This document shows, piece by piece, positions 18,010 to 27,162 of a DNA stretch of 64,000 bases. Origin of the DNA: Oscheius onirici. Lineage: Eukaryota > Nematoda > Chromadorea > Rhabditida > Rhabditidae. Position 1 is the first letter of the stretch, and each line of letters begins with the position of its first letter. Made by a program: the position numbers and the translations under genes. The notes under the pieces were generated by a model that was given only the letters and a program-made list of their open reading frames with translations, ran no database searches and had not been told where the DNA came from. The DNA lies in NCBI GenBank assembly GCA_932521025.1, contig OW051471.1:3162001-3226000 (forward strand), read 5' to 3'.

Positions 18010-18731
18010 CTACTTGGCAATGCCCGTCGCCGTCGACCTCACCGTGCCTATTTCCGATTGCGTCTTGTTCGTTTTATCGTCATCTTTGTCCTTCTTTTTC
18101 TTCTTCACCGCCTGTCCGTCAACGGAAACGTCAACCTCCGAAGACAGGCTTGTGCTGCGTTGGCATGATGCTTCTTGTCGGAATACAACTGGTAACCTGA
18201 CCCGTCTTGGAAGGAGGCACTCCATTCTGAGTCTGCGTCGTCTTCTCAATCGACTTTCCGTCCTTTGTTTCCTGAGTAGCGTTCTTGGGCTTGGCCATGG
18301 CAGTCTTAGCACGAGCATATTCTGAAGTCGCATCTTTCTTCTTCTTGGCCGTGTTTCGAGCCAGTTTGTCGCGAATTTCGTTGTTCAGAAGAGGATTCGG
18401 TTCGCCGTCTTCCAGTGACTTCAAATCTGTCTTGGCTTCCTCAGAACTCGCTACAGTTTTGAATTTGAGCGACGACTCGTCTTCGTTATTCTTGTTGTTT
18501 ATCTCTTCTTTTGCCGTCTTGATCGCTTCTTCCTCCTTCCCGCCCTTTATTGTCTGTGCAGTCGTCTTGCCATCTACCGTAGCATCCGTCTTTTTCTGCT
18601 GATTCGTGAGTCTTTTTGACGTTTTCTGACTACCTTTTTTCTAGATTTACTCGCAATTGAATAGTAGAAAATACCTTTTTGTCGCACAAAATCAGTAGAA
18701 GTGGTAGTGGAGAGAGCAAGAATATCAACAT
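18010..18731 (-). CDS. lysine-rich protein with N-terminal anchor
   Basis: The ATG at 18731 opens a signal anchor (MLIFLLSPLPLLLILC) ending in basic residues, then an intron of about 75 nt (GTATTT to AATCAG). A long Lys/Glu/Thr-rich, low-complexity frame follows; it stops at 18131 in one reading. A second Lys/Asp-rich frame continues to a TAG at 18010, and the polyadenylation signal AATAAA (minus, near 17935) sits just beyond that. I could not find a phase-correct intron joining the two frames, so the true C-terminus is unresolved or the gene is frameshifted. The N-terminus strongly resembles that of the gene at 52204 and the phosphatase at 7024: hydrophobic, then Leu-Cys-basic. Confidence 0.6.
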
Positions 18732-18906
18732 TTGTAGTTCGACTACAATGGCTTGGTAGCAGAGGTCCCGTTAATTTATATGAAGCCTGGATATAGCTAT
18801 ATTTTTGTTATTTTCCGTATATGTTCAATAAATTCTCTACACAGTTTAGAAATACCGTAAATTGTGATCATATACAGAAGACACATAGTCGCATTTTTAT
18901 TATACA

Positions 18907-19465
18907 TACTTGTTCAGTACATTCAGTCAGTCCGTCTTATTGTTAGATTCCTCCAAGAGGTCCTGAGGTGGAAGCACCGGGCTGACCAGAGACTGCTCCA
19001 ATCTGAATTCTGGCACAAGTGTCAACGGCCGTCTTGTCGAGCGAGAAGTTGGCCACAATGCTCTGGAGAATCTGACCGACGAGCTGGAGGAGTCGGCAGA
19101 CGACTTGAAGAAGGTTTGTCAGAACTGCTTCGAGCTGAAAGTTTTTCTAAATTTGGTTCTAACAAATTGGAACTTACACCGGCAATAAGGGTCTTATCTC
19201 CATCCAGAAGATTACCGACGGAAGTGATTATTTGGACCAAATTGTTGACAATCTTCTTCAGAGGACCAGCGAGTATAGTTCCCAGTCCTCCGAGAAGATC
19301 CCCAGAAGAAGATCCAGTGGTCTGAGCATTGACGGAGATGGCCACGACGGCGACGATTGCAGCGAGGACGAAGAACTTGAAGGTCATTGTTCGGAACAAG
19401 AGAGACTGTTTCCAGTTGTCCTCTCTCCTGGATGAGAGTCCTTTTGTACGCTAGTTGTTATTGAA
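18907..19465. repeat. right arm of a 559 bp inverted repeat
   Basis: Reverse complement of 17310-17868. The outer flank (19466-19640) in turn resembles the upstream region of Gly/Leu-rich copy 1. Confidence 0.85.
18943..19387 (-). CDS. secreted Gly/Leu/Val-rich protein, family copy 5
   Basis: Exons 19178-19387 and 18943-19134 encode the same 133 residues as copies 2 and 4 (TAA stop as in copy 4). It faces copy 4 tail to tail across the lysine-rich gene. Upstream sequence to about 19640 resembles the promoter of copy 1 (CATTGAAAGTCAGA, GAGAGACAAACA), and the core leader equals that of copy 4. Confidence 0.85.
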
Positions 19466-20261
19466 GCGACCACTTCATTGAAAGTCAGAGAACTGTTTTC
19501 CGAAAAAGTGAGGCGATCAGTTTGAAACTGTAATGTACAGTTGTCGGTTACAAGAGTTGAGAGACAAACAGTATGTTAAACTGACGGGATCTATGTTGTT
19601 AGGCTTAGATGTACTGGCAGTATTCGATACTCGTGCTCTTGATCACAAATTATGAACAGGACAAAAATAAGTAAATAAGTTCAGAGATCCTTATAGAACT
19701 GTCTCCTTGAAGTCCGACAGTTCCCATCAATTCTGATTTCTTTAGAGTCTAAAATCCTTCTCAAAAAAAACCTGATGGTCAAGGAGCATTCTCGTCAGGA
19801 GAATCTAGCCCTTTGGATCATAACCGGAGGGTACAACACATCTTGTTATTCATTCTATGAGCATCCTGTCCTTTCAACACGCACTGTGAAGAGAGGAAAG
19901 TAAGATAAGACAGATTCTGAAATAACAAAAAAATTTTGATTTTTATGAATTCTCGGTGTTCCGGCTCTTTGCTGTTTTTTTGCCCACGAACTTTCCGAAG
20001 AAGCTTGATGACAAAGAGGCATCTTCTTTACTTTTCTCATCATTGCTCCAACCAGTCTTTTCGGCCATAATCAGATGACTTTTATTGTTCTTTCTACACG
20101 TTTTAGACAATTTAAATCTCATTTTTACCATTTGGTTCGACAAGTGGAAAGACCCAACTTTAGGTGGTCGGAAAGAAGCCGTCTCTGCAATTCAACGGTG
20201 AAGAGAAACACTTGATGTGGCCTGTGTCGGGTTTGTCCTCTGGTTGTACTCAACTGGCCAC

Positions 20262-20449
20262 TCGTTCTGAACAGTTCACCGTTTTGCATAGTGATCACTG
20301 TGTTCAACAAAACACTTGTTCATTCAGTACTGATCGAAACTTCTGTTCAAAAACAGAAAGCTTACCAGTTTTTCGAAAACAATACCAGTACAAAAGGACA
20401 CTCATCCAGGAGAGAGGACAACTGGAAACAGTCTCTCTTGTTCCGCACA
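20262..20449 (+). promoter_or_regulatory. conserved promoter and leader of Gly/Leu-rich copy 6
   Basis: The block from 20262 to the ATG resembles 7210-7406 upstream of copy 2: GAACAGTTC, GATCA.TGTGTTCAACA, ATTCAGTACTGATCGAA, AGAAAGCTTACCAG and TTTTTCGAAAACA in the same order. Then come TACAAAAGGAC and the leader CTCATCCAGGAGAGAGG, which reach almost to the start codon. Such order-preserving conservation suggests functional control elements. Confidence 0.6.
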
Positions 20450-21022
20450 ATGGCCTTCAAGTTCCTTGTTCTCTCCGTCCTCGTCGCCACTCTGGCTATT
20501 GGAGCCAATGGTCAAGGTCTTTTGGGAGGAAATCTCCTCGGAGGACTTCTTGGTCCCGTCACGGGACTCTTGAACCCAATACTCTCTCCCGTCACCGGAC
20601 TTCTGCAGAATGTCCTCGGTGTTCTGACTGGACCAAGCGGAATCCTTGGCATCCTGACTGGACCCAACGGACTCTTGACCAATCTGCTCAGCGGAAAGAT
20701 CCTGGAAGGAGTTCTGGGACTGAACGGACTCGTTGACATTCTCGTCGATGTTGCGACTACGGTAGTCAGTCTCATCACGACTCTTGGAGACATCCTCAAC
20801 GGAAACAAGAATCTTCCCGACGGAGTGAGTCTTCTTATTTTTCTTTGACAAAATAATATTCAGGTGAGAAAAGTCCTGGAGCTGGTCATCCAACTTCTGC
20901 AAGAGATCCTCACCGAACTCGGAAATCTCCTCGTCAACGTCCTCGGCCAGGTTCTTACCATTCTTCCCATCGGCTCGGGAGCCAGCATCGTTCCCAACGT
21001 CGGATCCACTGGAGCCATGTAA
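20450..21022 (+). CDS. secreted Gly/Leu/Val-rich protein, family copy 6 (divergent)
   Basis: Exons 20450-20824 and 20864-21022, with a 39 nt intron at the family position, encode 177 residues. The signal peptide (MAFKFLVLSVLVATLAIG) is close to copies 1 and 3. The mature part shows a clear internal repeat of about 14 residues: LLGPVTGLLNPIL, LSPVTGLLQNVL, VLTGPSGILGIL, ILTGPNGLLTNLL. A long Leu/Ile/Glu helix and a Gly/Ser tail follow. No cysteine. The repeats GP-x-GLL probably form an extended hydrophobic surface; function is unknown. Copy 6 is the most diverged coding sequence yet has nearly the same leader as copies 2, 4 and 5. Confidence 0.85.
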
Positions 21023-21039
21023 AACGAAAACTGATAATA

Positions 21040-21235
21040 AAGACGATGTTTGAACAGAAAGCGAGTTTATCTCGCAATGTTGTCTGTCGTGGACTCTGTT
21101 TGTTTGTTTGTCCGGGACCCCAAATGCTCGCGACAAGTCAGAAGTTGTCCGGATTAGAGTTAGTTTTGAACTTTAAGTTGAAGCGAGTTTCGTTGCGTAG
21201 ATGGCTGGTATCTAAACTATTAAAAAGCTATGGTG
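21040..21235 (-). repeat. copy of dispersed repeat family
   Basis: Shares GTTGTCTGTCGTGGACTCTG and the terminal CTAAACTATTAAAAAGCTATGG with the fragments at 14105-14240, 44640-44900 and 55975-56230. Non-coding. Confidence 0.6.
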
Positions 21236-21280
21236 TCGGGGTGTATTCTTTCGACACATAATAGTCAGATTAAAAATCGA

Positions 21281-21712
21281 TTAGCCAGAGCGTCTGGAAG
21301 TCTGCAAACAGCTTGTCGAAGAGATCATCTTCCTGGTAATTGATCCACTTCTCGTAGAGATACGAAAAGTCAGGATGAGATTATTTCCTCCGAGGAGACA
21401 TGGTATCAATGCTTTGAGAATACTCTCCACACTTCGGGGATTGACATTTGTTACAAAAACATCCGTTGACTGAAAAACGCTATCTTCAAATAAATAAAGA
21501 CAGCCTACGATTTTATCAACTTGGTGATAGACTAAGATAAATCCAATAGGCAGCCTCTTTAACAGTATACGAGTGTGTGTAAGCCAATCAGAAGGGTACG
21601 GCCAATCTGTACGTTGTTCAAAACTTATGCGATGCTTCTCTTTGAAATGACCAATAATCTTGGTAAAAACCTTCGATTCCAGACGAAAGTTCAATAGTAA
21701 ATCCGGATTCAA
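21281..21712 (-). CDS. possible gene or gene remnant, unrecognised
   Basis: A 143-codon open frame on the minus strand has a balanced amino-acid composition. Over its last third a different frame looks more like protein (YLYEKWINYQEDDLFDKLF, ending in TAA near 21262). This could mean a frameshift near 21390, so either a decayed gene or an unseen intron. No domain recognised and no start context that decides. Confidence 0.3.
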   Translation of the reverse strand: MNPDLLLNFRLESKVFTKIIGHFKEKHRISFEQRTDWPYPSDWLTHTRILLKRLPIGFILVYHQVDKIVGCLYLFEDSVFQSTDVFVTNVNPRSVESILKALIPCLLGGNNLILTFRISTRSGSITRKMISSTSCLQTSRRSG

Positions 21713-21729
21713 TCACCAAGTTTGGAATA

Positions 21730-22300
21730 GTCTAAAAATATCTTTTTACGATTACGAACCACAAAGAAGCTAAAGCGGTCCGAACAAACAATACCCCGAG
21801 TCTTATTACGGTACTGCTTTAATAAGAAAAATAAATATACCTACATCTATTGCTACAAATAGTAGGTCCATGGATACCATGGATGTGCTGCCACGCGGGA
21901 CATAGCCGATGCACCAATCTTCCCCCTTTTCCCGACTCACAGTGCTTGAAAGAAGAAGAGAAAGTCTGGTCTGGTTCTCGATTATGATTTATAGCAAACG
22001 GTAATATAAACCCGGATTATAGTCATACTTTACACAGGTATGATGGGGAAGGATTAACTGATGGTTATCTAACGGATACATTCGCGATGGAAGTGCCGAT
22101 GGAAGTCTTCTGTATCTTGTCGGTTTGAATCTAGCCTCTCAATGCTGCTTCACGATCCTTTGAATTTCCCAAAGCATCCGAAATAGACAGATCAAAGCGC
22201 GTTCACAGGGATTACAGTCTCTTTCCGAGCTTGTGATCTCCCACTCCCACCTCTGATCATTTAAAATCGTCAGCAAATCCTCACTAATTGGGCTGGAGTA
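21730..22300. other. intergenic stretch
   Basis: AT-rich sequence with no supported gene. A TATAAAG box near 22308 belongs to the next gene. Confidence 0.5.
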
Positions 22301-22377
22301 CTGCAATATAAAGGACTCTGAACTGTTCCATTTAACCACCATCTTTTAGCTTACTGTAGATCTTAATTCAGGTACAG

Positions 22378-23436
22378 ATGCGAACTCTTTTCGGCCTCTT
22401 CATCCTTGTCAGTCTATCGTCAGCCGGAACGGCTACCGATCTAGGAAATCGAGCCGTGTCTCTCGGTGTCACCATCTTAAATGCCAAGGAGTGTGCATCT
22501 GTAAGTTTTCTTTCATTCGGTCCTCATATTTTTTTCAGTTGGCCGGCTGCATGGAGACTCCCTTCTACGAGCAGAAGGAAATAGACACACTCAAGCAGAA
22601 CGCCGTTGGCTGTGCTATGAGCCCAAAGGTGCTGACTCCGATAAAGATTATGCAAGGAACTGGCATGTTGAATGATTGTGAGTTTTTGTGACTAGAATTA
22701 AGTGAGCACGATAGTCCGTAACCAATTTCCTACAAAAATTGAATAAAATAGTGTCTCAAGAACTGCCAGGCAAAACGCATCTTTGAGAAATTGAATTTGG
22801 TCAGGCGCATGCTCCCGGGGTGTGCAAAAGTACCGTATACCTGAAAGTCTGAAGTAGCGCCCCAACTTCTAACCATACGCAAAAAGGTCCGAAAATCAGC
22901 TGCGTATCGATGTCGGTGATTAAAAGCTTTGGACTTTTGGGTGTACGGTACTTGGGCGCATTAGGAATTGTGGTGGTAAGCTGACCAGAATACAAGAGAA
23001 CATGAGGTCTGAAGCTAATTTTTATGTAGTACCGATTAGGTCAAATCCAGACCATTAAAAGTTTTCAGTCAACAAGTGTCTGGCCCCAGAAGATACCTGG
23101 AGCAGTCTTCTGACCAAAGTAATCGACATCGGATTCCCTCTTGTTAAGAATACCTGTGTTCCGGTTATTCCCTTTTCTCTTTTGTCAAAAAAAAACTTTC
23201 AGATGAACAACACCTTGACGACATGGAAGAAGAACAAGAAGAGCAAGGCCGACTGTATCAAGGACGGGTATGATCTGATCATGAACAAGGTGGCCAACAA
23301 GGAATACATTGACAAAGTCTGCTGTCAAATCAGGAAGAAGCTGACGAAGAAACAAATCAGCTGCGTTCTGACGTCTGGACAGAAGGTTCTCAAAGTCGCC
23401 ATGTACAAGTGTGCCACCACTACTAACTTCTGTTAG
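22378..23436 (+). CDS. secreted cysteine-rich protein, four exons
   Basis: Exons 22378-22500, 22539-22677, 23069-23163 and 23203-23436 close in phase to 196 residues. A signal peptide (MRTLFGLFILVSLSSAG) precedes a mature protein with about eleven cysteines, including an adjacent pair (VCCQI), and basic Lys-rich helices in the last exon. The regular Cys spacing suggests a disulfide-stabilised helical fold, as in many nematode secreted proteins, but I cannot assign a family. A TATAAAG box at about 22308 lies 70 bp upstream. The second intron (391 nt) is long for this region and holds nothing recognised. Confidence 0.8.
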
Positions 23437-23439
23437 ATG

Positions 23440-24430
23440 TTGTTAGGAAAGAGGGCCAATAAATTGTTGCAGCTTGTGCTCACCGAAGTTTGTCTCTAAC
23501 TGCTTTATATTCTGTCCATCTCTTGATCGAAGCTCATCTTGACAAGTTCTAAACTAGGCTTTGACTTGTTTCGGCTAATGCTACCCGTCCGCCTCTAATC
23601 CTAACAAATTTGACTCTCCTGCTAGCTATTCGAGTCGTAGCGATTCCAGGGGTCTCTCCTCTCAGTCCCCAGGACGCCTTCGACCCGGACGACTACAGTC
23701 AGCGTGCTGCCGCCGGAGCCGTCGTCGTCAGACAGCCTTGAATCCCGATGCCGCCTGGACCAGTTGATGCCGATGGTAGCTAGTCCTGTCGCCATGGTCG
23801 TTGTCCTCGAGCAGCTGACCGATCTTCTAGAAAGACTCAATGCCATCGGACAGCCTTCTAGGCTCAATGCCATCGGACAGCAGGTATCGCGTGTCTACGT
23901 CCTGTTGTCTTCTATGTCTGTTGGCTATCCAGTCTCTGGTAGAACTGTCGTAGCTTGCCCACCTTGTCTCTTCTGGTAGATCTACTGATGTCCATGTCCA
24001 CTCAGTAATCTTGCCCCTGATAGATGTACCGTCGCATGCCTCTGTCCAGTTCCTGCTAGTTTCTCGGAAAATAGCCCCATGTCCTCTTTTGCTGCGAATA
24101 TCCTTTGCTTAGGCAATCTACTCTTGCATGTCTCTCAAGTAGCTGTATTCTTTTGACTGATGGCTGGGAGATCTATATATTTGACTCGATTCGATTGGCC
24201 GTCTCGATTCCCGTGAAAACTTCCGACCGTTCCACTGAACCTGGACTGCAAAATGAAGACCACCTATACTACTCCAAAATACCCCCACACTGTTTGGAGA
24301 TCATCCGCTGATTGATCGCTTGCAGAACTTGATATTTTGGACTCTGATCCCCACCGTTCGATCTCATTCTAAGCGATTTTTGAAGCAGGAACTTTCGCTA
24401 GCATTGAAACTGATAAGTCGGACAAACAGT
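23440..24430. other. intergenic, repeat-derived
   Basis: No supported gene. The stretch CTCAATGCCATCGGACAGC occurs twice in tandem near 23840-23880. The block AATCCTAACAAATTTGACT near 23598 resembles 14608 and belongs to dispersed repeats. Confidence 0.45.
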
Positions 24431-24435
24431 CCTGG

Positions 24436-26962
24436 ATGAGTAAGCGACTGATAAAGGAACTCCATTTGCGTTCTTGGGTCAATCTACCACGCAAAAACTC
24501 ATCCCAACCATCATCGGTTACTTTTTGAGTCATGGTAACTGAACAGTTCTGAAGATCGATTCGCGTCTAGTGAGGAAAGAGACGACAACTCGAATGAAGG
24601 GTACGAGGAGACCGATTCGTAAGTTCTACCACTTTGGTTGGAGTTCAAAGAAGAAAATATTTACAGTTTGCGAACTGAACATTGTAAAGAAATAATTTTC
24701 AGATGGATTTTAAATAGTTTATATAAGAGCCTAACCTTGTCTATTTTCCTCCGCTGCACTGAAAGAGTCGGACTCATGTCCATATTTGGCTTGAGAACCT
24801 TTCCTGCCTGGACTCCGCCCTTCCTGGTTGGAGACGCCGTGTAGGCACAGCTGACCCGCGTGATTTTAAAAGCTAGTTGAAGTCCTAGTTATTCATTTTC
24901 AACAAATAGACGGATGAATTTCAACAATCCAAGAAATCTTCGATACCATCCAGACGAGGGAGAAGAAGATGATGGCGAAGAGTGGGTTTTTCGGTTTTAT
25001 ATGCTTTTTTGACAACCATTCGGTTTTCCTTTCTCTAAACTTAACATATTTTCAGCGATTTCGCCGGTTACTATCTCGACCTTTCTCGCGAAATCGATGG
25101 ACGAGCCGTCAGTCTTCCAGACCAGGTTTTATGGTGAGATTTCGCTTCTTTTTACCCACCTATTTCGACCTGTCCGAAAGCGTCAAAAAGTACGAAACCA
25201 GCTAAAAGCCAAGTATATCACGGGTGCTTTTGACAATCAATTTCTTGGCTTTTTCGGTTAAACAGTACGCAAAAATGTTCGCTTTCTCTGTGGATCCGGA
25301 ACTACTCCCCTCTTTCTACAAAAGCCTCGATACAGTATGTTTCCTACTGACGAGTATCAGTGTTCTTATAGAAATCGGTCTTATTATTCCTCAAAGGTTG
25401 GTAAATATTCCGGAATTTTTCCTCAAGTCTTACAAAAAGTTTTCAGGCACGTCTGTGGACCTTCACCTCTCATTTATACCGAACCCGGCAGATTTATCCC
25501 TCATTGTCAGTCTGGTACCGTAGAGGAAGACAAAAAGGAACAGCCAGAAGAAGAATATGAGGACGATCAAGAGGAAGAAGGAGAAGAATACGACCAAAAT
25601 CGTTTCGTGTCCCGAAGTGAAGATCTTTTCGTGCCTCGATTCGAGGGACATCGCGTTTGTTCAATTCAAATTGTTGAAGAGGAAGAAGATCGTTCGGAAA
25701 ATCTGAACCGGAGAACTCAAGGAACTCGCCATACGATAGGAAATGTCCATGGAATTGAACGAATAAGGTTCATAGAGTCTGTGGTCCCTCAAGGCCTCGC
25801 TTTTGAAGAACAGTCCAGTTCAAGGCTGCAGCCTAAGATTACCAATGGACGGAACATCATCTTCACAGATGGCTCTTTCCAGTCGCCGGACAAGTCCGGA
25901 TACGGTATTTTTATGGGACTGAGTCATCCGCTGAACAGGTTAGTATTGTCATTTCTTCTTTATATATTTAAATTAGCTGTTAAAGAAGAATTGTTCAGAG
26001 CAGTGAAGCTGGATAAACCTCACAGCAGCGGCCGAGCCGAAGTCCAGGCTATTATCCAGTCTCTTCTTTCTCTGCTAACATGGAACGATAGACCGTAAGA
26101 TTATTCTTTCCCGCCCAATCAATCCAAGTTCAGAAAAGCGGTAGTCGAAATCTTTACAGACTGCCTTTTCGCAATTCTCGCACTTCATCATGTTCGAGCC
26201 CGAAGAACGGGACGAACAGAACCCCCAATGAATCAGAGATATAAAGAGTGAGTCAACTTTTCATCATATCTGATTACAGGTTTCAGACATTTGGAACTGT
26301 TTCTCCATGAGTTGCAAGAAGAACTCAATGTCTTAATAGTCTTGACTCAACGATTCGAGAACGGCGTCCGGATCAGCTTTATCAAGAGTCATTGTGGAGA
26401 GTACGGAAATGAGAGGGTAAGAGAGATTACTGTCCATTTTTTGTCTATAAATGTAAACCTACAATGACCGACTTTGGACACTACACGCGCCTAGAAGTTA
26501 CATCTTTTTGTCTGCCTGTTGATCGTTGTATCTCTTTCGGTGAAAGTGGATGAGAAAATAACTGTTTTCACAGACACTTCGAGTTTCGTCCTTTTCCCTG
26601 ACCACTTCAAAGATATGTCTTCCAGGCTGACCTTTATGCCACAATTGGTCGACTAGGAAATGTGAGCCATGCTATGAGGCTGAAATCTTACACGGATAGT
26701 CAAAGAACCAGTAGGTTTTCTTCTTCTTTCACCACGATCGAAATGATTACACAGACAAATTTCAGCCCCTTCTGAACTCGTCAAACGGCTCAGAGAGCGT
26801 CCGTTTATCGCGTTCCGAACTACAAGAGCCGAATTGAACATGTCTCGCTTAATTCTAAACATTGACGACAGGCAAAATACTATCTTGTACCCTCGACAAC
26901 AGGTAGTCTGGAGCCCCGAACATCATGTACAGGAAGAGAGTATTAGATGTGAATTCGATTGA
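24436..26962 (+). CDS. RNase H-fold protein with acidic N-terminal extension
   Basis: Twelve exons close in phase: 24436-24516, 24575-24618, 24910-24981, 25056-25125, 25266-25334, 25372-25400, 25447-25938, 25999-26094, 26134-26247, 26287-26416, 26626-26710, 26766-26962 (492 residues; first exon least certain). The second half is an RNase HI domain with all catalytic acids in order: IIFTDGSFQ (Asp), SSGRAEVQA (Glu), EIFTDCLF (Asp) and SHCGEYGNERADLYA (His, Asp). RNase H1 cuts RNA in RNA-DNA hybrids. The usual N-terminal hybrid-binding domain is not visible; instead a Glu-rich linker (EEDKKEQPEEEYEDD) precedes the domain. The many introns argue for a host gene rather than a retroelement. Confidence 0.85.
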
Positions 26963-27162
26963 AAAATCCTGTTAAATTGTATGTTGAAAGTTATCCCACA
27001 ATCAGTATATTGAAAATTATCTCAGCACTGTAAACGGGTCAATAAACTGTACTTTACTAGTTCTGTTTCTTGCCTGGCACTTGGAGAATGTTTTATAGGA
27101 CAGCTGTCGGGGGCTTGCTCTGCGTTCGATCGATGCACTCTCAGTCATTCCGTCCAGCCAAG

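Noticed and set aside
19943-20068. 41-residue Lys/Ser-rich open frame (minus) in the promoter region of copy 6
   Set aside because: No splice, codon or conservation support; short enough to occur by chance.
23700-24000. 91-codon frame with a repeated RLNAIGQ
   Set aside because: The duplication is at nucleotide level within repeat-derived sequence; codon use and context do not support a gene.
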